A DNA stretch of 39,245 nucleotides from Pseudomonadota bacterium (lineage in GTDB: Bacteria; Myxococcota_A; UBA9042; GCA-2863065). Below are positions 1-6,334 of the stretch, piece by piece; within the stretch, counting starts at the first letter, position 1, and every line of letters begins with the position of its first letter. The translations under genes and the position numbers were made by a program. A model generated the notes under the pieces. The model ran no database searches. It saw only the letters and a program-made list of their open reading frames with translations, and was not told the origin of the DNA. The DNA is taken from contig SXOX01000174.1 in NCBI GenBank assembly GCA_005776585.1, positions 1-39,245 of the forward strand, in the 5' to 3' direction.

Positions 1-147
1 GCAGGCTTGCGCCGTCGTTCACCTCCTTCGCCGTACCACCAGTACGTCTCAGTCGGTGAATCCCGGCGCTTCGCGCCGCGACGGCTCAGCCGTGCGTTCG
101 CGGCGTTGACATCGCGCCATTCATGCATAATGCGGGCTAGAGGATGA
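1..147. other. Left-edge region, no assignable gene
   Basis: Two plus-strand frames are open from the window edge, one closing at 107-109 and one at 145-147. Neither shows convincing third-position GC bias, and I recognise neither product. The stretch holds two adjacent short hairpins with 3-nt loops: GGCGC/GCGCC at 65-77 and ACGGC/GCCGT at 81-93. There is no T-run after them, so they are not a clear terminator. The region could be the end of a gene lying outside the window or an intergenic repeat. Confidence 0.3.
106..131 (+). promoter_or_regulatory. Possible sigma70-like promoter
   Basis: A perfect TTGACA lies at 106-111 and CATAAT at 126-131. The spacing is only 14 nt, shorter than the usual 16-18, so the match may be fortuitous. 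If active, it would transcribe the remnant at 148-249 and the small gene at 254. Confidence 0.25.
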
Positions 148-249
148 AAACTTGGCAGTCGAGCACGTGGTAGGATCGAGGAGGTGTGCAGGGCCGCCGG
201 CGTCGAGCCACCGGTCATCTGCACGCCGATGGAGTTACTGGAGGAATAG
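148..249 (+). pseudogene. C-terminal remnant of a small gene upstream of the 59-aa protein
   Basis: After an in-frame stop at 145-147, a 33-codon stretch runs to TAG at 247-249, ending in PPVICTPMELLEE. From about position 175 onward, third codon positions are strongly G/C. The stretch ends 4 nt before the start codon of the next gene, as expected for a coupled pair. No ATG with a ribosome binding site precedes the conserved-looking part. It therefore looks like the surviving tail of a partner gene whose 5' half has been lost or frameshifted. From memory, tails of this kind sit upstream of small proteins like the one at 254; that link is not tested here. Confidence 0.4.
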
Positions 250-253
250 CGTC

Positions 254-433
254 ATGAAGGAGCCGAAATCCGTCGTCGATGAGGTCCGGGCGGTTCGCGA
301 TTCGATCGCCAAGGAGTACGACTACGACATCGCGAAGATTGCTGAGGCTGTCAGGGAGCGCGAGTCCAAGAGCGGTCGGACCTATGTGCACCTGCCTCCG
401 AGGAAGCCGGTACTCGTCACGAAGGCCGGGTAG
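254..433 (+). CDS. Small hypothetical protein, 59 aa, possibly antitoxin-like
   Basis: The start is set by GGAGGA at 240-245, eight nucleotides before ATG at 254. The longer frame reaching back to 152 lacks this signal. The protein is charged and probably mostly helical (DEVRAVRDSIAKEYDYD near residues 9-25), ending in a short basic, proline-rich tail. It resembles the small proteins with a DEVRxxRDxxAKxxxYDI pattern common in deltaproteobacteria and cyanobacteria. These often sit beside another short gene and are suspected to belong to toxin-antitoxin-like pairs. The family has no established function. The likely upstream partner is broken here, so this gene may be an orphan. Confidence 0.7.
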   Translation: MKEPKSVVDEVRAVRDSIAKEYDYDIAKIAEAVRERESKSGRTYVHLPPRKPVLVTKAG

Positions 434-545
434 CCCCCGGTCAGGCCACGACGGTCGCGGTTCCGCCTCCAACACGGTGACCGGGACCCTTTCCTCCGCC
501 GCCCCTCGACACCCCACCACGGCGCAGCACGCGCTTTGAGCCCGT

Positions 546-884
546 CGCGTTTTCTGGCTCCGCGTTTGCCCTGTCCCCCTCGGTGAAGCTCGGAGCCGAG
601 GTCGTGTGCTCGCACTCGACCACGGTCGGGCTGCAGCAGGAGGCGGCCGTGGGGCTCGTCTCGGGGCTGAAGGTGCCGAGCCCGTTGCCGCCACCGGTCC
701 CCATGAACGTGTCCACATGGGCCGCCCGGTCGACGATCGGGTAGGTGTAGGGGCGCGTGACGTCGGCGGTATCGGGGCTGTCAGCGGTGTCGGGGGTGTC
801 GGCGACGGGCGCGGCGGTCACGGGCGCGCTCGAGGCGCAGGCCGCTCAGAAAACGACAGGGAGCCACAGGGTGCGAGCGCTCAT
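546..884 (-). pseudogene. Broken lipoprotein gene, possible GH92-like remnant
   Basis: Reading the minus strand from ATG at 884 gives a lipoprotein-like leader (MSARTLWLPVVF). A TGA at 848-846 then interrupts it just before AACASS, where a lipobox cysteine would be. The same frame continues through an Asp/Thr/Ser/Pro linker into PYTYPIVDRAAHVDTF and GTGGGNGLGTFSPE. The VDxFxGTGG pattern resembles the N-terminal motif of family 92 glycoside hydrolases (alpha-mannosidases). Nothing recognisable follows, and the reading degenerates into low-complexity frames. I read it as a nonsense-mutated, truncated secreted-protein gene. The GH92 assignment is tentative. Confidence 0.4.
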
Positions 885-1033
885 GGGCGAGTGATGCCAC
901 GCGCCGGTGGTGGGAGTCCGCCGCTCTGACACGGCGTGCGTCGCGAACTGACAGTTCAGTCGCTCTTGGTCGGCCCCGTTGCCCCTCGTGGACCCAAGTT
1001 GCGCGTCACGTGCGCCGTGCCTACATTGGCCCC
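885..1033. other. Intergenic region with a short dyad
   Basis: No gene is seen. A perfect 5-bp inverted repeat with a 3-nt loop (GAACT-GAC-AGTTC, 945-957) lies about 75 bp upstream of the small ORF at 1034. It could be an operator or chance. Confidence 0.25.
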
Positions 1034-1189
1034 ATGGCGATGCTCCGACTGCGCGCGTGGCTCTCTCGATCCGTGGCTCGCCTCGTGCTGATCGTCACCT
1101 TCGGGCACGTCACGATGGACCAGTCGGTCGCCTCGGGTCCCGACGACGCCTCGGTCAAGCCACCGCTCGTGTCACCCCACCACCGATGA
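1034..1189 (+). CDS. Small membrane or secreted ORF, 51 aa, coupled to next gene
   Basis: ATG at 1034 opens a 51-codon frame whose third positions are overwhelmingly G/C, as in the real genes nearby. The N-terminus has several arginines followed by a hydrophobic stretch (SVARLVLIVTFGHV, residues 13-26), resembling a signal peptide or single membrane anchor. The rest is short and proline/histidine-rich. Its TGA (1187-1189) overlaps the ATG of the glycosyltransferase-like gene at 1186 as ATGA, suggesting translational coupling. I do not recognise a family. No strong ribosome binding site is visible, so it could be a leader ORF rather than a functional protein. Confidence 0.45.
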   Translation: MAMLRLRAWLSRSVARLVLIVTFGHVTMDQSVASGPDDASVKPPLVSPHHR

Positions 1190-2514
1190 GCTGGCAGCCG
1201 CGCACGACCGCCGGCGGGATCGTCACGCTCGCCTCGCTGGCGCTGGTCGGCCTGCTGGTCGGCAAGCCCTTCGTGGAGAGCGACACGTGGGAGCTCATTC
1301 AGGGCGCCGACGGGCTGCTGCGGTGCCTCGCCTACGGCGCAGCGGACGGCTGCCCGACGGCCGGGAAGTTTGCGCCGCTCCAGCTCCTCATCGCCGTCCC
1401 GCTCCGAGCCCTGGACGTGCCCCACCCCTGGGTCGGTCGCGTCCTGGCGTGGCTGAGCGCGGCGGCGTTCCTTGGGCTGCTGCGGCTGACCTGGGTCCTC
1501 CTGGCACCGCGCTCGCGGCGGGTCGCACTGGGGGCGGGCGCGCTGCTCATCTCCGGACTGCCCCTCCACTTTGCGACGCACTCCTTCGTCGAGCTGCCGG
1601 CGGCCTTCCTGATGGCGTGGCTCGCGGTCGGGTGGCTCACCGGCCGGGCCGGCACCGTGGGCGTCGCGGCGCTCTTGGCTGCGCTGACCAAGGAGACGGC
1701 GGCGCCATTCATCGTCCTGCTCCTGGCCGTCTGCGCGGTCGTGGCCCCCCATCCCCGCCGTCAGGCCCTGCGCCTCGGCGCCCACGCCGCGGTCGGCCTC
1801 GGCGTCGCGGTCGCCCTGAGCGCGGCGCTCAACGTCTACCGCTTTGGGGGTCCGCTCAACACGATGTACGCCACCGAGGCGTCGTGGGGACCGGACACGG
1901 CGGTGTGGCTCCGCACCTGGGCCGCCCTCTGGCTCGCCCCGAACGGGGGCCTGGTCTTCTTCTTCCCGGGACTCGTGGCGCTGTTGGTCGCGCTCCCCTG
2001 GGCGGTCGGTCCGGACCGCCGCTGGGCCCCCGGCCTGGCCGTCTTCGGGTTGCTGCTGGCCGTGACCGCGGCGCTGGCCCATTGGTGGGCACCGTTTGGC
2101 TGGTGGTGCTTTGGCCAGCGGCTCTCGGTGCCGTTCCTCCCGGTCGCGGTGCTGCTGCTCTGTGTGAGCTATGGCTCCGCGTATGAGCGGGCGCTCGGGG
2201 CCTTGACTGCGACGCCGGCGCGCCGCTCGGGCACCGCGGTCGTGGTCGCGGTCCTCGGTCTCCCCTTCGTCGCGAGCCTCGTGCATGGAGGCGACATCAT
2301 CTACGACACTTTCACCTACGGCCCCGGCTGCGGCCTCCCGGACACCGAGGCCACGCGGGCGCCGTACTACGCGTGCATCGCGCGTCAGGCGTGGGACCAG
2401 CCGTCGCCGCTCTTGCGCGCCGCGAGTCATCTGCCCCAACCCGGCGTCCTGCCTTGGGCGATTGCGTACGTCTGCTTGATCGGCGGGGTCGCGAGGGTCC
2501 GAGATGACCGGTGA
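1186..2514 (+). CDS. Polytopic membrane protein, GT-C glycosyltransferase-like
   Basis: This 442-residue protein has about ten hydrophobic segments and resembles GT-C type (GT39/ArnT-like) glycosyltransferases. Those transfer a sugar from a polyprenyl-phosphate donor at the membrane. After the first membrane segment a loop carries acidic residues (E31, D33 in FVESDTWE), where GT-C enzymes place a catalytic acid. An ALTKETA motif, frequent in bacterial family members, follows a middle helix. The C-terminal part contains several cysteines in a non-cytoplasmic loop. The start is chosen at 1186, where ATGA overlaps the preceding small ORF. A longer frame back to 979 is poorly coding. Substrate and acceptor cannot be read from the sequence. 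Confidence 0.65.
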   Translation: MSWQPRTTAGGIVTLASLALVGLLVGKPFVESDTWELIQGADGLLRCLAYGAADGCPTAGKFAPLQLLIAVPLRALDVPHPWVGRVLAWLSAAAFLGLLRLTWVLLAPRSRRVALGAGALLISGLPLHFATHSFVELPAAFLMAWLAVGWLTGRAGTVGVAALLAALTKETAAPFIVLLLAVCAVVAPHPRRQALRLGAHAAVGLGVAVALSAALNVYRFGGPLNTMYATEASWGPDTAVWLRTWAALWLAPNGGLVFFFPGLVALLVALPWAVGPDRRWAPGLAVFGLLLAVTAALAHWWAPFGWWCFGQRLSVPFLPVAVLLLCVSYGSAYERALGALTATPARRSGTAVVVAVLGLPFVASLVHGGDIIYDTFTYGPGCGLPDTEATRAPYYACIARQAWDQPSPLLRAASHLPQPGVLPWAIAYVCLIGGVARVRDDR

Positions 2515-2555
2515 CGGGTGTCCGCGCCTCGCCGACGCGCGACGCGACTCGCCCA

Positions 2556-4631
2556 TCAACCGGGCGGTAGCACCATGGACCAGCACGCGCTCGTGGCCTT
2601 GCACGTCGTCGCGTTCTTCATGCAGTCGACGCCAGCGGTCGTCGCGTGCGTCGTCTTGAAGCTGGCCAGACAGCTCGCGAGCTCCTCGCCGCAGAGCGCC
2701 TGATTGCGCTTGCAGAAGGCCTCGTCGAGGCTACCGGCCGGCGCGACGCAGAGCCCGCCGTCGCAGAGCCCGCCGTCGCAGCACGCCTTGGAGGCGCACG
2801 ACTGGCCCTCGGCGGCGCAGTTCGGCACGCAGATGCCGGACTCACACTGCCCCTGACAACACGTGTCGCTCGCGGTGCACGCCTTCCCTTTCGCGAGGCA
2901 GCAGGCGGTGGGATCGGGCTCGTGGACGCAGCTCCCGGTGTACGGGTTGCAGGAGTCCTTGGTGCACTTGTCTCCGTCATCACACGTGAGGCTCGAGTGA
3001 ATCACCGAGACGCATCGGCCGTTGGGCGCACAATCCTGTGACGTGCAGACGTTGGCATCCGAGCAGTCTCGCGGAACGCCCTTGCACTGACCGGTCGCGT
3101 CGCACGTGTCGAAGAGAGTGCAGGCATCGGCGTCGTCGCACGCCGAACCCGTGGGGCGTGAAAACGTGCCACACGCGCCGAGATTGCAGGTGCGATGGCA
3201 CGCGGCGTCAGCTCCGGGGCATTTCGGCGCCCCGCGACAGAGTCCCGCCTTGCACTGGTCGTTCGTGGTGCAGCTGTCCCCATCGGAGCACGCGGTCCCA
3301 TCATTCGCCGTCCCATAGGTGCAGGCGCCGGTCGCCGCGCCGCCGAATTTGAGGCACTTGCCGACCTCGCATCCGTTCGCAGCCACACAGTCGGCGTGAG
3401 TCTGGCACTCGTTGCCCCAGCCGCTGCATTCGCCGTTGAAGCACACGTCCATCATCGTCGTCGGGTCGCCGTCGTCGCACACGAGTCCATCCAGCTTCGT
3501 ATAGAAGCAGGCGCCCAGGATGCACTCATCGGCGGTACAGAGGTTCTTGTCGTTGCAATCGCCCACTTGAGCGCACTCGCCAAGGTTGCCGAAGCAGGCG
3601 CCATCGCGACACAGGTCCGGGTTCGTGGTCGCGTCGTTGTCGTTGCAGGGGAGGCCGTCGTTCGCCGGCGTGAACTGGCAGAGGCCGTCCGTGCAGGCGC
3701 CCGCCGTGCAGGGGTTGCCGAAGTCGCAGTCCGCGTTCTTGGTGCACTCCATTGGGAGCCCTGCGCAGCGACTCGCCGTGCAGTGGTCCTGGGTCGTCAA
3801 TGGGTTGCCATCATCACAGGGGGTCCCATCCACCGGGTGGGTCCACAGGCACAGGCCCATGTCCTTGACGCACTCGTCCTGGGTGCAGACGAGCCCGTCG
3901 GCGCAGTGCGCGTCGGTCGTGCACCGCCTAGCGGCCCCGAGATAGTAGGCCCGCGCATACAGGTCGCCCGTCGACGTCACCATCACATCGACGGTGCCGC
4001 CGAAGGCATCGTTCCCTGGGTTCTCCGACACCGGCGTGCCGGGAGCATCGGCCTTGCCGGCGCCGACCAGCACCGCGCCCTTGCTGGTGACCTCCATCGG
4101 CAGGAGCGGCGCGGCGAAGGCCCCGCGCCCGTCGGCGGGATTGCGCAGGAGCAAGAGCTCCCGTGGGCCCGGCGTCATCGACTGGAGCGCGGCGTGCGCC
4201 ACCGGAAGCCGTAGACGGACGGGCTTCTTAAAGGTCACTCCCGGCGGCGTGATGCGCAGCACGGGACTCACGCGGGGGCCGAGGAGAAAGGCGGCGAAGT
4301 ACGGCACCTCTTCGACTCCGACGACCGCCTCGGTTGCGTCGATGGCTCCGGGTGGCAACTCGAGGACCAGGCCATGGAGTGTGCTCTTGGGATCGTCGAC
4401 TCGAAAGCCGCCGCCACCGCTGCGTGTCACGTTGGCACTCGTGCCCGGCACGAGGCCGACGCTCGCGTCCGCAGGCGGGGTGACGTCGAGCGCTGGACCC
4501 TGGTCGACGCCCGCCGCGACGTCTTGAGTGGAGGCGGTAGCGGCCGAGTTCCCGGCGGGCGCCTCGTCCTTCGTGGGACACCCAAGCGCCATCCAAGCGA
4601 CCAGCGCAAACCAGCAGACACGTGCAGACAT
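2556..4631 (-). CDS. Cysteine-rich lipoprotein with CTDC-like repeats
   Basis: This 691-residue protein starts with a lipoprotein signal peptide (lipobox ALGC, Cys18), so it is probably tethered to the outer membrane. Next come an Ala/Asp/Pro/Thr linker and a beta-rich domain at about residues 60-215. The phrase LELPPGAIDATEAVVGVEEV in that domain resembles ZU5-like domains. From about residue 220 to 660 it is a string of cysteine modules of the C-x-x-x-A/D-D-C...D/G-x-C-T type, similar to Dictyostelium CTDC repeats and myxobacterial surface proteins. These modules are probably disulfide-bonded; whether they bind a ligand is unknown. It converges with the membrane protein ending at 2514 and diverges from the hydroxylase across a short gap. 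Confidence 0.7.
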   Translation of the reverse strand: MSARVCWFALVAWMALGCPTKDEAPAGNSAATASTQDVAAGVDQGPALDVTPPADASVGLVPGTSANVTRSGGGGFRVDDPKSTLHGLVLELPPGAIDATEAVVGVEEVPYFAAFLLGPRVSPVLRITPPGVTFKKPVRLRLPVAHAALQSMTPGPRELLLLRNPADGRGAFAAPLLPMEVTSKGAVLVGAGKADAPGTPVSENPGNDAFGGTVDVMVTSTGDLYARAYYLGAARRCTTDAHCADGLVCTQDECVKDMGLCLWTHPVDGTPCDDGNPLTTQDHCTASRCAGLPMECTKNADCDFGNPCTAGACTDGLCQFTPANDGLPCNDNDATTNPDLCRDGACFGNLGECAQVGDCNDKNLCTADECILGACFYTKLDGLVCDDGDPTTMMDVCFNGECSGWGNECQTHADCVAANGCEVGKCLKFGGAATGACTYGTANDGTACSDGDSCTTNDQCKAGLCRGAPKCPGADAACHRTCNLGACGTFSRPTGSACDDADACTLFDTCDATGQCKGVPRDCSDANVCTSQDCAPNGRCVSVIHSSLTCDDGDKCTKDSCNPYTGSCVHEPDPTACCLAKGKACTASDTCCQGQCESGICVPNCAAEGQSCASKACCDGGLCDGGLCVAPAGSLDEAFCKRNQALCGEELASCLASFKTTHATTAGVDCMKNATTCKATSACWSMVLPPG

Positions 4632-4676
4632 GACGTTCTCCTAGGGGTGAGCCGGGTGATCCTCGCGGTCTCGGAC

Positions 4677-5720
4677 ATGGCCCATGTCGCGGCACGCTAC
4701 GCCGGCCGCTGGCAGCCGGTCAAGGCGCGCGTCTACGCCTTCGACCGCGGCTCCTTGATACGAGCGAGGCCCTCGGTCGCGACCAGTAGCAGCCTTCTTG
4801 CGCCGCTCCGCGAGCCATGCTCCCCTTCGGCCGTGCCTGTCGGTTCTCCACCCAAGTCCGCCGCCAACGTCGTCGACCTGCTCCTCCCGCTCGCCCTGCT
4901 CGCCGCCGGGGCACTCCACCCGGAGCGCTCTGCCCTGTGGTTTGCGTGCGCGGGCGTGGCGTGGGCCGCGCTGCTCACGGTCGTGCTCGGCGGCGCGGCG
5001 CTCGTGCACGCGCTCTCGCTGCGGGCACCGACAGAGGCGCGCATCCAAGGCGTGCGCACGCGGCCCGCACTCATCGCAGCGGAGGCGTTCGAGTCGACGC
5101 GCGCCATGTTCATCGCCGCGACGCTGGCCGCCTGGCCGCTGACGCAGTGGCAGCTCGGCCGCGCGACGGGCATGGTCCACGGCCTCGACGCCCTCGCCGC
5201 GCGCGGCTTCACGCCGGTCTCGATGACCCTGGTCACGCTCGGCGGCGTGGTCGTGATGGACGCGTGGCTCTATTGGAAGCACCGCCTGCTGCACACGCGC
5301 TGGCTCTTCAGCTTTCACAAGGCGCACCACGCCTTTCGCGACCCGACGGCGTTCGCGGCCTTCGCTGTCGCCCCGGTCGAGTCGCTGCTCACGTTCTGGC
5401 CCATCCTGCTGCTGTGCTGGACCGAGGCCGTCCACTGGCTCCCGCTCTACGCCACCCTGGTCCTCGGCTTCATGCTGCTCAACTTCTATCTCCACTGCGG
5501 CGTGACCGTCCGTTGGGTCGAGCGCATCCTCCCGCGGGCTTTGTTCAACACCTCGGCGTTTCACAACCTGCACCACGCGCGCGCCATGACGCACTTCGGC
5601 GAGGCGCTGACCGTCTGGGATCACGTCTGCGGCACGACCGCGCTGCCACTCGGGCGCTCGGAGAGCGGCGAGTCGGGCGCATTGACTCCGCCAGGGCCGC
5701 CGGCCAAGCTCTCGACATGA
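4677..5720 (+). CDS. Fatty acid hydroxylase / sterol desaturase family protein
   Basis: This is a membrane di-iron enzyme of the fatty acid hydroxylase superfamily. The eight-histidine signature is visible: HRLLH after WLYWK, HKAHH, a histidine in LNFYLHCG, and HNLHH near the C-terminus. Hydrophobic segments flank these motifs. Members hydroxylate or desaturate lipids, sterols or carotenoids using oxygen; the substrate here is unknown. The start is uncertain. ATG 4677 gives 347 residues but has no clear ribosome binding site and leaves only 45 bp to the divergent lipoprotein gene. GTG 4833 gives 295 residues, closer to the usual family length, and the residues between the two look weakly coding. 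The stop overlaps the next gene's ATG (ATGA), implying co-translation. Confidence 0.8.
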   Translation: MAHVAARYAGRWQPVKARVYAFDRGSLIRARPSVATSSSLLAPLREPCSPSAVPVGSPPKSAANVVDLLLPLALLAAGALHPERSALWFACAGVAWAALLTVVLGGAALVHALSLRAPTEARIQGVRTRPALIAAEAFESTRAMFIAATLAAWPLTQWQLGRATGMVHGLDALAARGFTPVSMTLVTLGGVVVMDAWLYWKHRLLHTRWLFSFHKAHHAFRDPTAFAAFAVAPVESLLTFWPILLLCWTEAVHWLPLYATLVLGFMLLNFYLHCGVTVRWVERILPRALFNTSAFHNLHHARAMTHFGEALTVWDHVCGTTALPLGRSESGESGALTPPGPPAKLST

Positions 5721-6319
5721 ACGCCCCCTACAGCCTCTATTCCGCGCCGCCGGAGCACACGCGCCCCACGTACGCCGACATCGAGGCGCTGCCCGACGGG
5801 GTGCGAGGTGAGATCCTCGGCGGCATGCTCGTCATGAGTCCCAGACCCGCGACGCCACACGTGCACTTCACGTCGCAGCTCGGCATGGTCCTCGGCCATG
5901 CACACGCGCTGGGCATGCCGCGTCCCGGAGGCTGGTGGATCGAGTTCGAACCCGAGCTCCACCTCAGCATCGACGCGGACTACGCCGTGGTCGTTCCCGA
6001 CCTGGCCGGCTGGAGGTACGAGAGCATGAACGAGCTCGCCCTGGCCCCCGCCATTACGGTCGTGCCCGACTGGGTGTGCGAGGTGCTGTCGCCTGGCACC
6101 GAGTCCACCGACCGCGCGCTCAAGCTGCCGTTCTACGGCCGCGCCGGGGTGAAGCACGTGTGGCTCGTCAACCCGACGGAGCGGTCGCTCGAGGTCTACG
6201 AGAACGACGCCGGCTGGCGGCTTCACGGGGCCTTCGCCGCGGCGCAGCACGCGGTCGTCCATGCGCCGCCCTTCGAGGGGACGCCGTTGCCGTTCGCCAC
6301 CATGTTCGGGCGGCCGTAA
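5717..6319 (+). CDS. Uma2 family protein (DUF820, PD-(D/E)XK nuclease fold)
   Basis: The 200-residue product matches the Uma2/DUF820 family, which adopts a restriction-endonuclease-like fold and is abundant in cyanobacteria and myxobacteria. Visible hallmarks are LPDGVRGEILGG near residues 25-36, VVPDLAGW with D95, CEVLSPGTES with E122, and DRALKLPFYGRAGVKHVW. The D95 / E122 / K136 arrangement is consistent with a PD-(D/E)XK active site. Biological function is not established; members are often suspected of belonging to mobile elements. The ATG overlaps the stop of the hydroxylase by 4 bp, so the two are co-translated, which is unusual company for this family. Confidence 0.85.
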   Translation: MNAPYSLYSAPPEHTRPTYADIEALPDGVRGEILGGMLVMSPRPATPHVHFTSQLGMVLGHAHALGMPRPGGWWIEFEPELHLSIDADYAVVVPDLAGWRYESMNELALAPAITVVPDWVCEVLSPGTESTDRALKLPFYGRAGVKHVWLVNPTERSLEVYENDAGWRLHGAFAAAQHAVVHAPPFEGTPLPFATMFGRP

Positions 6320-6334
6320 CCGCCGCTGTGGTGG

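Noticed and set aside
65..93. Paired hairpins as a CRISPR or attachment site
   Set aside because: Only two unrelated short stems are present, with no spacer periodicity, integrase or tRNA end nearby.
1021..2604. Open frame of over 500 codons antisense to the glycosyltransferase-like gene
   Set aside because: Composition is Arg/Gln/Glu-rich shadow sequence in high-GC DNA; the plus strand encodes a coherent membrane protein.
2518..2703. Small plus-strand ORF after the membrane protein
   Set aside because: It lies mostly over the C-terminal coding region of the convergent lipoprotein and lacks independent coding support.
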